DNA of 64,000 nt from contig NZ_QLKQ01000007.1 of NCBI RefSeq assembly GCF_003349955.1, positions 1 to 64,000 on the forward strand, given 5' to 3'. Positions within the stretch are counted from its first letter, which is position 1. Each line of letters starts with the position of its first letter. The notes under the pieces were generated by a model that saw nothing but the letters and a program-made list of their open reading frames with translations, was not told the DNA's origin and did not search any database. The DNA comes from Azospirillum brasilense. GTDB taxonomy: Bacteria > Pseudomonadota > Alphaproteobacteria > Azospirillales > Azospirillaceae. A program made the translations under genes and the position numbers. This document shows, in pieces, positions 1 through 13,952 of the stretch.

Positions 1-36
1 GCGGGAGAGGGTGCCTTCCGCGACGCGGCGGCAGTT

Positions 37-73
37 CCCTCCACCTCGCAGAGGGGGAGGGTTAGGGAGGGGG
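37..73. repeat. Intergenic palindrome with GGGAGGGTTAGGGAGGGGG-type tail (copy 1)
   Basis: An imperfect 11-bp stem (37-47 with 51-61, one mismatch, loop GCA) is followed by a TTAGGGAGGGGG tail. The hairpin-plus-tail layout matches the element at 23893-23930, so the two appear to be copies of one dispersed element. It lies just past the 3' end of the endonuclease III-like gene. It has no T-run on either strand, so it is not an obvious terminator. Confidence 0.55.
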
Positions 74-83
74 CAGAGGTCGC

Positions 84-866
84 CTATTTTTCTTCGACCG
101 ACTTTTGCTCAGCCGACGCCCCACCCGCCACTCGCCCCTGCCCCTCCGGACACAACTCCAGCAGCACACAACGCTCGCAAGCCGGGTTGCGGTAAAAGCA
201 GACCCGCTGCCCGTGCAGCATCATCACCTCGTGATGGTCGTAGATCTGCTGGGCTGTCCATTCCGGAGGCAAGCGCGCCTCCAGCACGCTGTGCGACGGG
301 CCGACCGCCACGCTGGAGGGGATCAGCCCGGTGCGCACCGCGACGCGGTGATGGTGGCTGTCCACCGGCAGGGCGGGACGGCGCAGGCTGCTGAAGCTCA
401 TCACCGCGGCGCTGGTCTTGGGGCCGACGCCGGGAAGCGCCTGCAGCCAGGCCCGCGCCTCCGGCACCGTCATCTCCGCCAGGAAATCCAGGGAAAGCTC
501 GCCGCGCAACTCGGTGATCCGCCGAAGGATCGCCTGGATGCGCGGCGCCTTCTGCTCCGGCCATGTGACGCCGGCAATCACCGTCTCGACCTCGGCCGGA
601 TCGGCGTCGCGGACAGCCGCCCAGTCCTCCCCCCAGCGCGCCCGCAAGGCGCGGAAGGCCGCCCCGGACGCCGCGTTGCGCGTGCGGTGCGACAGCAGCG
701 ACGACACCAACTCGCTCAGCGGGTCGAGCGCACGGAAATAGGCGATCGGGCAGCCGAAGATCAGGCAAAGGCGGCGGTGGATCTCCAGCAGCTTCTCATC
801 GGGCAAGGCTATGGGCGACAGGGCGAAGGACGCCTGATCGTCGCTGGCCTTGAGACGGCGGTTCAC
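84..866 (-). CDS. Endonuclease III-like DNA glycosylase (HhH-GPD, 4Fe-4S)
   Basis: The 260-residue protein has the hallmarks of the Nth/HhH-GPD base-excision family. A helix-hairpin-helix LPGVGPKTS (144-152) carries the expected catalytic lysine (K150). The aspartate of the usual VDTH motif is present as VDSH (D169). A C-terminal iron-sulfur loop has cysteines at 223, 230, 233 and 239 with the classic C-x6-C-x2-C-x5-C spacing. The family excises oxidised pyrimidines and nicks AP sites. The N-terminal part is less typical than E. coli Nth (LSHRTRN where LSxQTxD is expected), so this may be a paralogue with different substrate preference. Its start overlaps the stop of the upstream gene (ATGA), which suggests translational coupling. 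Confidence 0.87.
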   Translation of the reverse strand: MNRRLKASDDQASFALSPIALPDEKLLEIHRRLCLIFGCPIAYFRALDPLSELVSSLLSHRTRNAASGAAFRALRARWGEDWAAVRDADPAEVETVIAGVTWPEQKAPRIQAILRRITELRGELSLDFLAEMTVPEARAWLQALPGVGPKTSAAVMSFSSLRRPALPVDSHHHRVAVRTGLIPSSVAVGPSHSVLEARLPPEWTAQQIYDHHEVMMLHGQRVCFYRNPACERCVLLELCPEGQGRVAGGASAEQKSVEEK

Positions 867-1402
867 GGGGCGGTCACGCCGCCCGATCGGCCGCCGTCCG
901 GCAGCATCAGCCCCTCGTCCGCCGCCATGGCGCGGGCGCGGGGGTCGGCCTGCACGGCGCGCGCGGTGCAGCGGGCGCGCTCCTGGACGCGGCGGAAGGC
1001 GCGGAGCAGGGCCTGGGCCTCCGCCCGCTCCTGCGCGTCGCGTCGCGATTCCGCCGCTTCCGACGCGGCGATCTTGCCGGCGGTGGACCGCTGCGTCTCG
1101 CTGTAGCCGAACAGGCCGGGCTCCCAGCGCTTCAGGTTGGCGTAGGCCAGGGCGCGGGCGGTGCCGTCCAGCCCCTGCCCCCCCTCCCAGGCGGCGCGGG
1201 CGGCGTGCAGCTCGTCGGCCAGCACCCGCTGGGGCGGGCGCGGCGGCGGCGGCGGCGGCTGGTGCAGCCGGGTGCGCGCCGCCCTCAGGGCGGCCACGCG
1301 GTCCGGATCGTCACGCCAACGGCGGGCGTCCGCGGCGGCGTCGCGCCACGCGCCGATGAGCCGTTCCGGATCGGGTGCGGTGTCCCGCTTCGTCGATGCC
1401 AT
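863..1402 (-). CDS. Uncharacterised protein, Arg/Ala-rich, with proline run
   Basis: I do not recognise this 179-residue protein. It is rich in Arg and Ala, carries a run of prolines near residue 50, and has a long, probably helical middle with no signal peptide or membrane segment. It overlaps the downstream glycosylase gene by 4 bp and lies about 110 bp after the SNF2 helicase stop on the same strand, so the three may be co-transcribed as a DNA-transaction group. That is inference from position only. Confidence 0.6.
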   Translation of the reverse strand: MASTKRDTAPDPERLIGAWRDAAADARRWRDDPDRVAALRAARTRLHQPPPPPPRPPQRVLADELHAARAAWEGGQGLDGTARALAYANLKRWEPGLFGYSETQRSTAGKIAASEAAESRRDAQERAEAQALLRAFRRVQERARCTARAVQADPRARAMAADEGLMLPDGGRSGGVTAP

Positions 1403-1510
1403 GGCCCTCCCCGTTGCAAGGGAAACGAACGCGATGCTTTCGTCGTCAAGGATCTATGCCATGGCGCCGCAAAGGCCAGACCGGGAAGGGCGGTAATCCC
1501 GAGGGTGCGG

Positions 1511-4900
<3,390 letters not shown>

Positions 4901-5086
4901 GGGCCGGAAGGGATACCGAGATGGCAGAACGGGTCAGGAACGGGGGCGTCGGTATAAGCCCACACCATGCCCCGTCGCAAGCCCGCTCTCAACCCTCAAC
5001 CGACTCCCCAAGGCAAACATTCCGGTTGCCAAGTGCCGGGAAGACCAGACACGGCCGACGGCGCCGTCCGGAAGGACAAACACCGG

Positions 5087-5740
5087 TCAGAGCCGTTCCA
5101 GGAAACTGTTCAGCGGCAGCATCGGGCCGCAGACCGGGGATTCCTCACGGAGCAGATAGGCGAAATGCTTCAGCATCGGTTCGGCGTTGGTGCGGTCGCC
5201 GAGCGCGTAGGTGGCGACGCCGAACAGAACGACCAGGGCGAGGACCAGCGGGCTGAGGTTCAGACGCGACGGGGTCAGCCGGTTGAAGCTCTGCGCGAAG
5301 GCGGCCACCGCCAGCCCGCCGAGGACGAGGCCGACCACCACCTCCGTCACCGAATGGTAGCGCAGCAGGATGCGCGAGGCCGCCACCCCCACCACCAGAC
5401 CGAGGGCGCCGAGGACCACCACGCCGCGCCGCCAGCCGTCCAGCGAGCGCGCCGCCATCACCCCGACCGCCCCGTAGACGGCGGCGGCGAGGGCGGCGTG
5501 GCCGCTGGGGCTGGTCAGCCGGTCGTCGAACAGGCGGATGCCGCAGGCGTGTCCCAGGATCTTCAGAAGCGCCACCGAGCCCATCAGCATGGCCAGCACC
5601 GCCAGCCAGCGCGCCGCCGAGACCGCCGAATGGCGGCGCCACAGCATCACGATCAGGATTCCCGCCACCGGAAGCACGAAGGACGTGCTGCCAAGAAGCG
5701 AGATCGCCTTGTTGACGTGCCAGAGGTTCAGATGTCCCAC
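5087..5740 (-). CDS. PAP2-family membrane phosphatase
   Basis: The 217-residue integral membrane protein has about six hydrophobic segments. Two parts of the acid-phosphatase signature are visible: PSGH (78-81, motif 2) and SRILLRYHSVTE (122-133, motif 3), which carries the nucleophilic His129 but has Glu133 where Asp is usual. Motif 1 is degenerate. The family removes phosphate from lipid phosphates such as phosphatidic acid or undecaprenyl pyrophosphate. I chose the GTG at 5740, preceded by GAGG, because the first membrane helix starts about ten residues later; a longer frame runs back into the exported-protein gene 24 bp upstream. The two genes are probably one operon. Confidence 0.8.
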   Translation of the reverse strand: MGHLNLWHVNKAISLLGSTSFVLPVAGILIVMLWRRHSAVSAARWLAVLAMLMGSVALLKILGHACGIRLFDDRLTSPSGHAALAAAVYGAVGVMAARSLDGWRRGVVVLGALGLVVGVAASRILLRYHSVTEVVVGLVLGGLAVAAFAQSFNRLTPSRLNLSPLVLALVVLFGVATYALGDRTNAEPMLKHFAYLLREESPVCGPMLPLNSFLERL

Positions 5741-5763
5741 GGTCCTCGCGGCTCCCTTTCCAT

Positions 5764-6276
5764 TCAGCGCATGCGAACGAGCATTCCGTCCCGGTAGTTC
5801 CAGGCCGCCGTGCTCTTTCCGTCGGTCGCCGGCAGCGAGACGGTCAGCGTGCGGTCGGCCTGCTCCACCTTCGGCGCGTCGCTGCAGGTCCCGAAGGGCA
5901 GCGAGACGGAGGCCTTGGTCCCGCCGAGGTCGAGCACGCGGAAGCGCGCGGCGCATTTGCCGTCCACGCTCTCCTGAAGAAGCACCAGCCAGCGCCCTTC
6001 CATGTTGTAGGCGTTCACGAAGGACAGGGTGCGCCCCTCGCGGTCCTCATAGACGACGCGGTCGTTGACGGTCACCTGGATCACCTTCGGGCCGAGTTCG
6101 ACCATCTGGACGACCTCGTTGCCGATGGCCGCGGACACCAGCACCGCGGCGCCGGACCGGTCGTCCGCCGCTTGCGCCGTCGCGATTGCCGCCGCCCCGA
6201 TCGTTGCCGTCACGGAAAGCGCCGTCAGCAACCCCGCCGGCCCCATAACGGCGCGGCTCAGAAACGTCATGCCCAT
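5764..6276 (-). CDS. Exported protein of unknown function
   Basis: The 170-residue protein starts with a plausible signal peptide (MGMTFLSRAVMGPAG, a hydrophobic core, then an AQAA-type cleavage region). The mature part looks beta-rich, with two cysteines that could pair. It lies directly upstream of the PAP2 gene. The open frame continues upstream through the tRNA-Arg gene, so starts beyond 6276 are unlikely; ATG at 6270 is the alternative. I recognise no family. Confidence 0.65.
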   Translation of the reverse strand: MGMTFLSRAVMGPAGLLTALSVTATIGAAAIATAQAADDRSGAAVLVSAAIGNEVVQMVELGPKVIQVTVNDRVVYEDREGRTLSFVNAYNMEGRWLVLLQESVDGKCAARFRVLDLGGTKASVSLPFGTCSDAPKVEQADRTLTVSLPATDGKSTAAWNYRDGMLVRMR

Positions 6277-6482
6277 AGCTGTTCTCGAATGCCCTTCTGG
6301 CTGGTCGTTCTCCACGCCAAGGTAAGCCCAACCGCCGCCATTCTGTAGTCCGTCAAAGGGCTGACATCCGCTTGCCGGAAAAATTTCACGGGCCGGACGA
6401 TTTTGGTTGCCTTCCGGCCACGGCCCGATTAAAAACCGCGCCACCGCAGACGACGGCCCCGCCGACGCCGCGGCAGAGAGAA

Positions 6483-6559
6483 GCGCCCGTAGCTCAGCTG
6501 GATAGAGCACCAGACTACGAATCTGGGGGTCAGGAGTTCGAATCTCTTCGGGCGCGCCA
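6483..6559 (+). tRNA. tRNA-Arg (anticodon ACG)
   Basis: The 77-nt cloverleaf includes an encoded CCA. The acceptor is GCGCCCG/CGGGCGC, the D arm has GCTC/GAGC, the anticodon stem CCAGA/TCTGG holds the loop CTACGAA (anticodon ACG), and the T arm contains TTCGAAT. This is the inosine-modified arginine tRNA reading CGU/CGC/CGA. A weak -35/-10-like pair, TTGCCT at 6407 and an A/T-rich hexamer near 6430, lies upstream. Confidence 0.96.
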
Positions 6560-6702
6560 CTCTCCTCTTCCCAAGGGAATGCTCCCTACTTTTTCGATGA
6601 ACGCGGTTGGATCCGATGATCCGACGGCGTTATTCTTGTTTTGGGGAATTTTCGGGAATCCGGCGCACCCTCCGCGGGCGGGCCGAAGGGGAGGAAGCCA
6701 CC

Positions 6703-7215
6703 ATGACGGGACCATGGACGGTCACGCCGCTGGCGAAGCCGGCGTTGCCGGCCCTCGCGGCCCTTCTCGCCGCGGAAAATCTGCCGAATCAGGACATCGC
6801 CGAGGCCGGGCGGCGCTTCTGGCGCGTGGACGCCCCCGATGGGCTCCTGGGCTACGGCGGCTTGGAGGTCCATGGGCGCGATGGGCTGCTCCGCTCGGTC
6901 GTGGTCCTGCCGGAGCGGCGCCGCAAGGGCAATGGTCGAGCGGTCGTGGACGCGATCGCGCGGGAGGCGACGGCGTCTGGTCTGGAGCGGCTGTGGCTGC
7001 TGACCATCGGCGCCGCCGGCTTCTTCGAACGCATCGGATTCGCGCGCGCGGAACGGAGCGAGGCACCGCCGGGCATCCGGGCCAGCGCGCAATTCGCCGG
7101 CCTCTGCCCCGGCAGCGCCGTCTGCCTGCGTCGCGACCTTGCGTCGCCGCTGGCGGAAAGCGCCGCGAATGACGCCGCTGCGGCTATCCCGTCAGAAATC
7201 GCTCCAGTCCGGTGA
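6703..7215 (+). CDS. ArsN2-like GNAT N-acetyltransferase
   Basis: The 170-residue GNAT protein has the acetyl-CoA pyrophosphate loop ERRRKGNGRA (71-80). The later stretch AAGFFERIGF and the C-terminal IRASAQFAGLCPGSAVCL are typical, from memory, of the arsenic-resistance N-acetyltransferases (ArsN2). ArsN1-type relatives acetylate arsenical amino-acid analogues; the substrate of ArsN2 types is less certain. The ATG at 6703 has a strong ribosome-binding site, GGGGAGGAAG. No other ars gene is adjacent, although a glutaredoxin-type arsC occurs at 21966. Its 3' end overlaps the convergent glycosyltransferase gene by 32 bp. Confidence 0.78.
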   Translation: MTGPWTVTPLAKPALPALAALLAAENLPNQDIAEAGRRFWRVDAPDGLLGYGGLEVHGRDGLLRSVVVLPERRRKGNGRAVVDAIAREATASGLERLWLLTIGAAGFFERIGFARAERSEAPPGIRASAQFAGLCPGSAVCLRRDLASPLAESAANDAAAAIPSEIAPVR

Positions 7216-9502
7216 TGGTCGCCCGATCGCGATAGACGACGGGAAGGGCGGCGGACTGGCGGGATCCGCGGGTGGCCCGCGCCGCCGGGTCGAGCCCCAG
7301 GCGAACGGCGTCGGCAATGAAGTCGTCCGGACCTTGGGCGACCACATCGGCCATGCCGAGGCGCTCCAACAGGGCGGCGGCCAGCCGTCCGCGCATGAAG
7401 CCCCCCCGCAGGGTGACCACCGGAAGCCCCGCCTCCACCGCCTGCAGGGCCGTATTGAAGCCGGAAAAGCCGATGCTGTCGAGATAGACGTCCATCGCCC
7501 GCAGCGTCGCCAGATACGCGTCATGGTCGAGCGGGTCGCTGAAGACACAGCGCTCCCGGCTGTCGATGCCCTGGAGAGCGAAGGCCCGCTCCAGCCGATC
7601 CTCGAAGACGCGGGTGACGGCGGGCTGGCTGTGCCGGAAGAACAGGAACCGGCCGCTCGGCACGGCGGCGGCGATGGCGGCAAGAACATGGTCGTGCTGC
7701 GGCAGGTACTTGAACAGGCTTTGGCTGCACAGGAAGGCCGGCGCCCCGTCGGACAGGCCGAACCGTCCACGCGTGACCGACGCGGCGGGCCGCCGCGTGG
7801 GCTCGACGTAGCAACCAAGGTTGGGCAGGCGGTGCAGGCGCTCGCTGTAGAAGGCGTCTCCGCCCGGCGGCTCCAGCAGGTCTCCCGACAGGTAATGGTC
7901 GAGCGTGGGAAGTCCCGTCGTGTCAGGGTGCCCCCAGGCCACGGCCTGCAGCGGGGCAAGGCGCAGCGCCGCGAGCCGATGGGTCATCGGCTCCATGCCG
8001 ACCTCGGGGAACAGCAGCGCGTCGGTCCGGTCGGCGACGATGGTCTCCGCCCAGCGCTCCACGGTGCCGAGGCCGCGACGGAACACCGCGCACCGCGACG
8101 CGGCCAGAGCGGTGCACGCGTCCTCCTCGCCGGTGACATGGTATCCCAGAAGGGTGAAGCGCTCCGGATCGAGCTGGGTGAGCCAGCCGGCCAGGATCGC
8201 CCGCCACACCGAATGGTCGTGGAAATACGAGGAGACGATGCCGATACGCAACCGCGCCCGGACCGTCCGGGGGCGGGCCTTTTCCGGGATGGCCGGGATG
8301 CGGCTCCCCAATCGCGCCTGCATCAGCCCGGCCATGATGCCGCCATAGGTTTCCTGCAAAGCCCGGTTGTCCAAGCCCTGGTAAGCCAGCAGGAAAGGCA
8401 GATGCGCGCCCGCGAGGTCCGCGGCGTTCCGTCGCGCCTCGGCCGGAGCGCCCGGACCGATCAGCCCGTCGAGCGCCGCGAGATGGTGCGCGTAGGCCTT
8501 CCGCCTGGAGTCCAGTTCCGCCTCGTCGGCGTAGACGTGGCGGAGTTGCGCGACGCACAAGGCCATCCGGCACGCAGCGTCCCACGGCGCGACTTCCACC
8601 CCTCGGCTCAGGAAGCCGACGGCCAAAGCGTCTTCGTCGCGACCGGCGTGGAGCACCCCCAAGGCGTAAAGCAGCCCCGCATGGTCGGGAGCGGCGCGCA
8701 CCCCGTGGCTCAACACCCGCAGACGGTCGGCCGGGCAAGGCCCGGATGACGCGCCGCCCAGCCCGACATAAGCGTCGCCGTTGTCGGGCTGGCAGGCGAC
8801 CGCCCGACGGAACGCCGCCATCGCCGCCTCGGTGCGCCCCAGATCGGCGAGCGCGGCGCCGAGATTGACCAGCAGCGTCGCGGAGCCGGGCGAGAGCCGC
8901 GCGGCGCAGCGGAAGGCGATCACCGCCTGGGCCACGGCGCCGCCGGCGCGCAGGAGGTTGCCCAGATTGTTGCAGGCCGCGCCATGGCTGGGGTCGAGCG
9001 CGATGAGACGGCGATAGGCCGCCGCCGCGTTCCCCCCCTCCCCCCGCGCCCGCAGCATCCGCGCAAGGGTGAAGCACAGGCCGCCATCCTCGGGCCTCAG
9101 GCGCAGGCATTGCCGGAGCACCGACACGGCCTCGTCGGTCGGAGGTCCTTCAGCGAGCAGCGGCGCCAGGCCCGCCAGCGCATCCGGGTGGCCGGGGCGC
9201 AGCGTCAGCGCCCGGCGGTGGAGCGCGGCCGCCTCGTCCGTCCGGCCCATCGCCAGGACCAGCTTGCCGGCGTTGGCGTGGAAGTCGGCGATGTCCGGAG
9301 CGCTGGCGATCGCGCGGCGAATCCGCGCCATCGCCTCCCCAGGGCGGCCCTGCTGCCCGTCGAGCACACCCAGCAAATGCAGCGCGTGAGGCTGGTCCGG
9401 CTCGACGGCGAGGATTCGTCCGTAAAGCTCCCTGGCCTCCGTCAATGCACCTTGGAGATGATACTCGACCGCAAGCCCCAGCGCTTCCTGCACCGTCGCC
9501 AT
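7184..9502 (-). CDS. TPR protein with SPINDLY/O-GlcNAc-transferase-type catalytic region
   Basis: The 772-residue protein has an N-terminal half built of tetratricopeptide repeats (roughly residues 1-330, with recurring A..LH.RAL.L.PGHPDAL-like units). The C-terminal half resembles the GT41 family of SPINDLY/OGT glycosyltransferases: RIGIVSSYFHDHSVWR, a WGHPDTTGLPTLDHYLSGD segment, FLCSQSLFKYLP, and a DVYLDSIGFSGFNT..AVEAGLPVVTLRG nucleotide-sugar-binding region. Bacterial members glycosylate proteins on Ser/Thr, and in some species the target is flagellin or an adhesin. The substrate here is unknown, and no flagellin gene is in the window. It is monocistronic and convergent with the ArsN2-like gene. 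Confidence 0.82.
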   Translation of the reverse strand: MATVQEALGLAVEYHLQGALTEARELYGRILAVEPDQPHALHLLGVLDGQQGRPGEAMARIRRAIASAPDIADFHANAGKLVLAMGRTDEAAALHRRALTLRPGHPDALAGLAPLLAEGPPTDEAVSVLRQCLRLRPEDGGLCFTLARMLRARGEGGNAAAAYRRLIALDPSHGAACNNLGNLLRAGGAVAQAVIAFRCAARLSPGSATLLVNLGAALADLGRTEAAMAAFRRAVACQPDNGDAYVGLGGASSGPCPADRLRVLSHGVRAAPDHAGLLYALGVLHAGRDEDALAVGFLSRGVEVAPWDAACRMALCVAQLRHVYADEAELDSRRKAYAHHLAALDGLIGPGAPAEARRNAADLAGAHLPFLLAYQGLDNRALQETYGGIMAGLMQARLGSRIPAIPEKARPRTVRARLRIGIVSSYFHDHSVWRAILAGWLTQLDPERFTLLGYHVTGEEDACTALAASRCAVFRRGLGTVERWAETIVADRTDALLFPEVGMEPMTHRLAALRLAPLQAVAWGHPDTTGLPTLDHYLSGDLLEPPGGDAFYSERLHRLPNLGCYVEPTRRPAASVTRGRFGLSDGAPAFLCSQSLFKYLPQHDHVLAAIAAAVPSGRFLFFRHSQPAVTRVFEDRLERAFALQGIDSRERCVFSDPLDHDAYLATLRAMDVYLDSIGFSGFNTALQAVEAGLPVVTLRGGFMRGRLAAALLERLGMADVVAQGPDDFIADAVRLGLDPAARATRGSRQSAALPVVYRDRATITGLERFLTG

Positions 9503-9598
9503 GGAGAAGCCCCCGCGCGCACCTTGGCCGATCAGAGCAACCTAGGGTGATTGCTGTTTTCCGGACGGCTTGTCGGCGCGGCAACCCATTGGAAAGCT

Positions 9599-9674
9599 TG
9601 GTGGGCCCGGCCGGATTCGAACCGACGACAACACCGTTATGAGCGGCGCGTTCTAACCGCTGAACTACAGGCCC
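9599..9674 (-). tRNA. tRNA with CAU anticodon (tRNA-Ile2 favoured, elongator Met possible)
   Basis: The 76-nt cloverleaf includes CCA. The acceptor GGGCCTG pairs with CGGGCCC (one G-T), the D arm is GTTC/GAAC, the anticodon stem CGCCG/CGGTG holds the loop CTCATAA, and the T arm is GTCGG-TTCGAAT-CCGGC, with discriminator A. The CTCATAA loop and AGCGGTTA D-loop resemble tRNA-Ile2, whose C34 is converted to lysidine by TilS. Elongator tRNA-Met cannot be excluded without a covariance model. Confidence 0.88.
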
Positions 9675-9763
9675 CCACCAAGGGATGCCGAATGTGCCCA
9701 GAACCGGGAGCTTATGCAACCCCGTTCGATAGAGGCCGCCGCCAAAATGAAGGGGCCCGAAAT

Positions 9764-9790
9764 GAAAAGGGGGACCCGAAGGTCCCCGCT
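9764..9790 (-). terminator. Rho-independent terminator of rpoD
   Basis: On the minus strand, a 7-bp stem GGGGACC/GGTCCCC with a TTCG tetraloop (9770-9787) is followed by CTTTTCATTT. It sits 43 nt past the rpoD stop codon. Confidence 0.8.
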
Positions 9791-9832
9791 TTCCATACGA
9801 TCGCAGTCCGTATCGAGCCTGCCCCGAAACCC

Positions 9833-11794
<1,962 letters not shown>

Positions 11795-11896
11795 GCGATC
11801 GATGCCCCCGCATTACCCCATTATAAAAACCCATAGCACGCATCGCAGCGGCCCCCCGCTGTCGATCCGCACCTGCTTAAACCGGTTGTGAACCGT

Positions 11897-11913
11897 TCCG
11901 GACCGTGTCCGGA
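11897..11913. other. Hairpin between dnaG and rpoD
   Basis: A perfect 7-bp stem TCCGGAC/GTCCGGA with a 3-nt loop lies in the dnaG-rpoD spacer. No T-run follows on the minus strand, so it is more likely an RNA processing or stability element than a terminator. In E. coli the dnaG-rpoD spacer is cut by RNase E, which makes this comparable in position only. Confidence 0.4.
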
Positions 11914-11979
11914 CAGACCCCTCCAGGTCTCATTCCCTCCGGCCCTTCCCTTCCGCACCACGCCCGGCGGCGCCGGTCG

Positions 11980-13914
11980 CTATGCATCGTCGAGATCCTC
12001 GTCATCCGTCATACCCATTCCGGACCTGATGACCTCCTGTTGAAGGGCCACGACCCGCGCGAAGTTCGCCTCGCTGTTGTCACGGGCCAAAGCCGCCTCC
12101 GCTTCTCTCAAATCGGCCATCACCTGCCTGTGATGCAGGTGATGCCATGTCGGCCACCACCCCCGTTTCGCGTCCAAGGAGGACGCGTCCGGGCGTGCAA
12201 AGCCGGCATGGACATAGGTCGACTCGCTGAGCAGAGAGCGGACAATGGTATCATAGCCGGCGGAAGACAAGTGGCGACAAAGCGATGCGGCGTCAAGTCC
12301 CGAGTCGTTTTCCCGCCGTTCGGCAAGCAATCCAATGACCGCTTGGCGCAATTCCTCCAATTCCTGGTCGGGAAACGGCAGCATGCCCAGCGATTCGCCC
12401 AACTCGTCGAACAGGTCGGGGTGGTTGATGATCACGGCGAGCAGAACGCGCTCCCGCGCGGCGGCGAGATTGCCGGGATTGCGGCGGCGGTGGCCGGGCG
12501 GCGGCGCGGTGCGCAGGCCCGGCAGGCCCGGCGTGTGCCGGCGCGTCTGCTGGCCGAAACGCCCCCCGCCTTGCCCCCCGCCTTGCCAGGAGCCTCCCGG
12601 GACCCAGGGGCCGCGCTCGTTGCGTTGGCGCGGCGGCGGGGCGAAGGCCTCGTCGACGCGGCGGCGCATCTCCGTGCGGTAGAAGACCTGCACGTCGCGG
12701 TCGGCGATCTGCGCCACCCGCGCGTCCAGGGCGGCCTTCACCGCCGCCTTCGATTCGGGCGTGCCGGTGGGCTTGCCCTCGGTCTCCATGCGCCAGACCG
12801 CCTCGGACAGCGGGATGGCCTCGCCCAGCACCTCCTGCATGGCGCGGGGACCGTGCAGGCGGATCAGGCTGTCGGGGTCCTCCCCCTCCGGCAGGAAGGC
12901 GACACGGGCGGAATGGCCGGGCGCGAGGTGGGGCAGGATGCGCTCCACCGCCCGCCACGCCGCCCGGCGTCCGGCGTTGTCGCCGTCGAAGCAGAGGAAG
13001 GGGACCTTCTCCGCGTCGGGGATCAGCTTCCACAGCTCCTGGACCTGTGTTTCGGTCAGGGCGGTGCCGAGCGGCGCCACCGCGCCCTCGAAGCCGGCGC
13101 GGACCAGCGCGATGACGTCCATGTAGCCTTCGGCGACGATCACCGGCTTGCCGTCCGCCGCCGCCTGCCGCGCCCGCGACAGGCCGTACAACAGCGTGCC
13201 CTTGTGGAACAGCGGCGTGTCGGCGGTGTTGACGTATTTCGGGCCGTCGCCCTCCAGGATGCGCCCGCCGAAGGCGACCACCCGGCCGCGCCGGTCGGTC
13301 ACCGGGAAGATCACCCGGTTGCGGAAGAAGCTGTAGGGCGCGCGCCCGTCGTCCGGCCGCTTCAGCAGACCGGCGGTCACCATGTCCTCGTCCGAGAAGC
13401 CCTGCTTCAGGAGCTGGCTGCGCAGCGCGCCGGAATCGCCGGGGGCGAAGCCCAGGCGGAAGCGCGCCATGCCGTCGGTGTCCAGCCCGCGGCGCTGGAA
13501 ATACTCCAGCCCGGCCCGGCCGGCGGGGGCGTGGAGCTGCTGCTCGAACCAGCGGGCGGCCTGCTCCACCAGATCGTGCAGCGTCTTGCGCCGCTCGTAA
13601 CGCTGCTTGTCCTCCTCGGTGGCGCGGGGGACCGGCAGCCCCGCCTCGCCGGCCAGCGCTTCCACCGCCTCCGGGAAGGCGAGGTTGTCGTGGCGCATGA
13701 CGAAGCCGATGATGTCGCCGTGCGCCCCGCAGCCGAAGCAATGGAAGAAGCCCTTCTGGTCGTTGACGTAGAAGGATGGCGACTTCTCGTTGTGGAAGGG
13801 GCACGGCGCCTTGTACTCGCGGCCGGCGCGGATCAGGCGCAGGCGCTTGCCCACCACGTCCGACAAGGCGAGACGGGTGCGCAGCTCTTCCAGGAATTGC
13901 GGCGGGAAGGCCAT
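11980..13914 (-). CDS. dnaG: DNA primase
   Basis: The 644-residue protein is a complete bacterial primase. The N-terminal CHC2 zinc ribbon is visible as C38, H41, C59 and C62. The TOPRIM catalytic core follows, with EGYMDVIAL and the metal-binding FDGDNAGRRAA segment. The C-terminal DnaB-interacting region begins after a Gly/Arg/Gln-rich linker around residue 440. It synthesises the RNA primers for Okazaki fragments. It lies between the YqeY-type gene (38 bp upstream) and rpoD and is probably co-transcribed with both. Confidence 0.98.
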   Translation of the reverse strand: MAFPPQFLEELRTRLALSDVVGKRLRLIRAGREYKAPCPFHNEKSPSFYVNDQKGFFHCFGCGAHGDIIGFVMRHDNLAFPEAVEALAGEAGLPVPRATEEDKQRYERRKTLHDLVEQAARWFEQQLHAPAGRAGLEYFQRRGLDTDGMARFRLGFAPGDSGALRSQLLKQGFSDEDMVTAGLLKRPDDGRAPYSFFRNRVIFPVTDRRGRVVAFGGRILEGDGPKYVNTADTPLFHKGTLLYGLSRARQAAADGKPVIVAEGYMDVIALVRAGFEGAVAPLGTALTETQVQELWKLIPDAEKVPFLCFDGDNAGRRAAWRAVERILPHLAPGHSARVAFLPEGEDPDSLIRLHGPRAMQEVLGEAIPLSEAVWRMETEGKPTGTPESKAAVKAALDARVAQIADRDVQVFYRTEMRRRVDEAFAPPPRQRNERGPWVPGGSWQGGGQGGGRFGQQTRRHTPGLPGLRTAPPPGHRRRNPGNLAAARERVLLAVIINHPDLFDELGESLGMLPFPDQELEELRQAVIGLLAERRENDSGLDAASLCRHLSSAGYDTIVRSLLSESTYVHAGFARPDASSLDAKRGWWPTWHHLHHRQVMADLREAEAALARDNSEANFARVVALQQEVIRSGMGMTDDEDLDDA

Positions 13915-13952
13915 GGGCGGGAGGCCCCCGTTCTAGATCGGAAACCGCAAGG

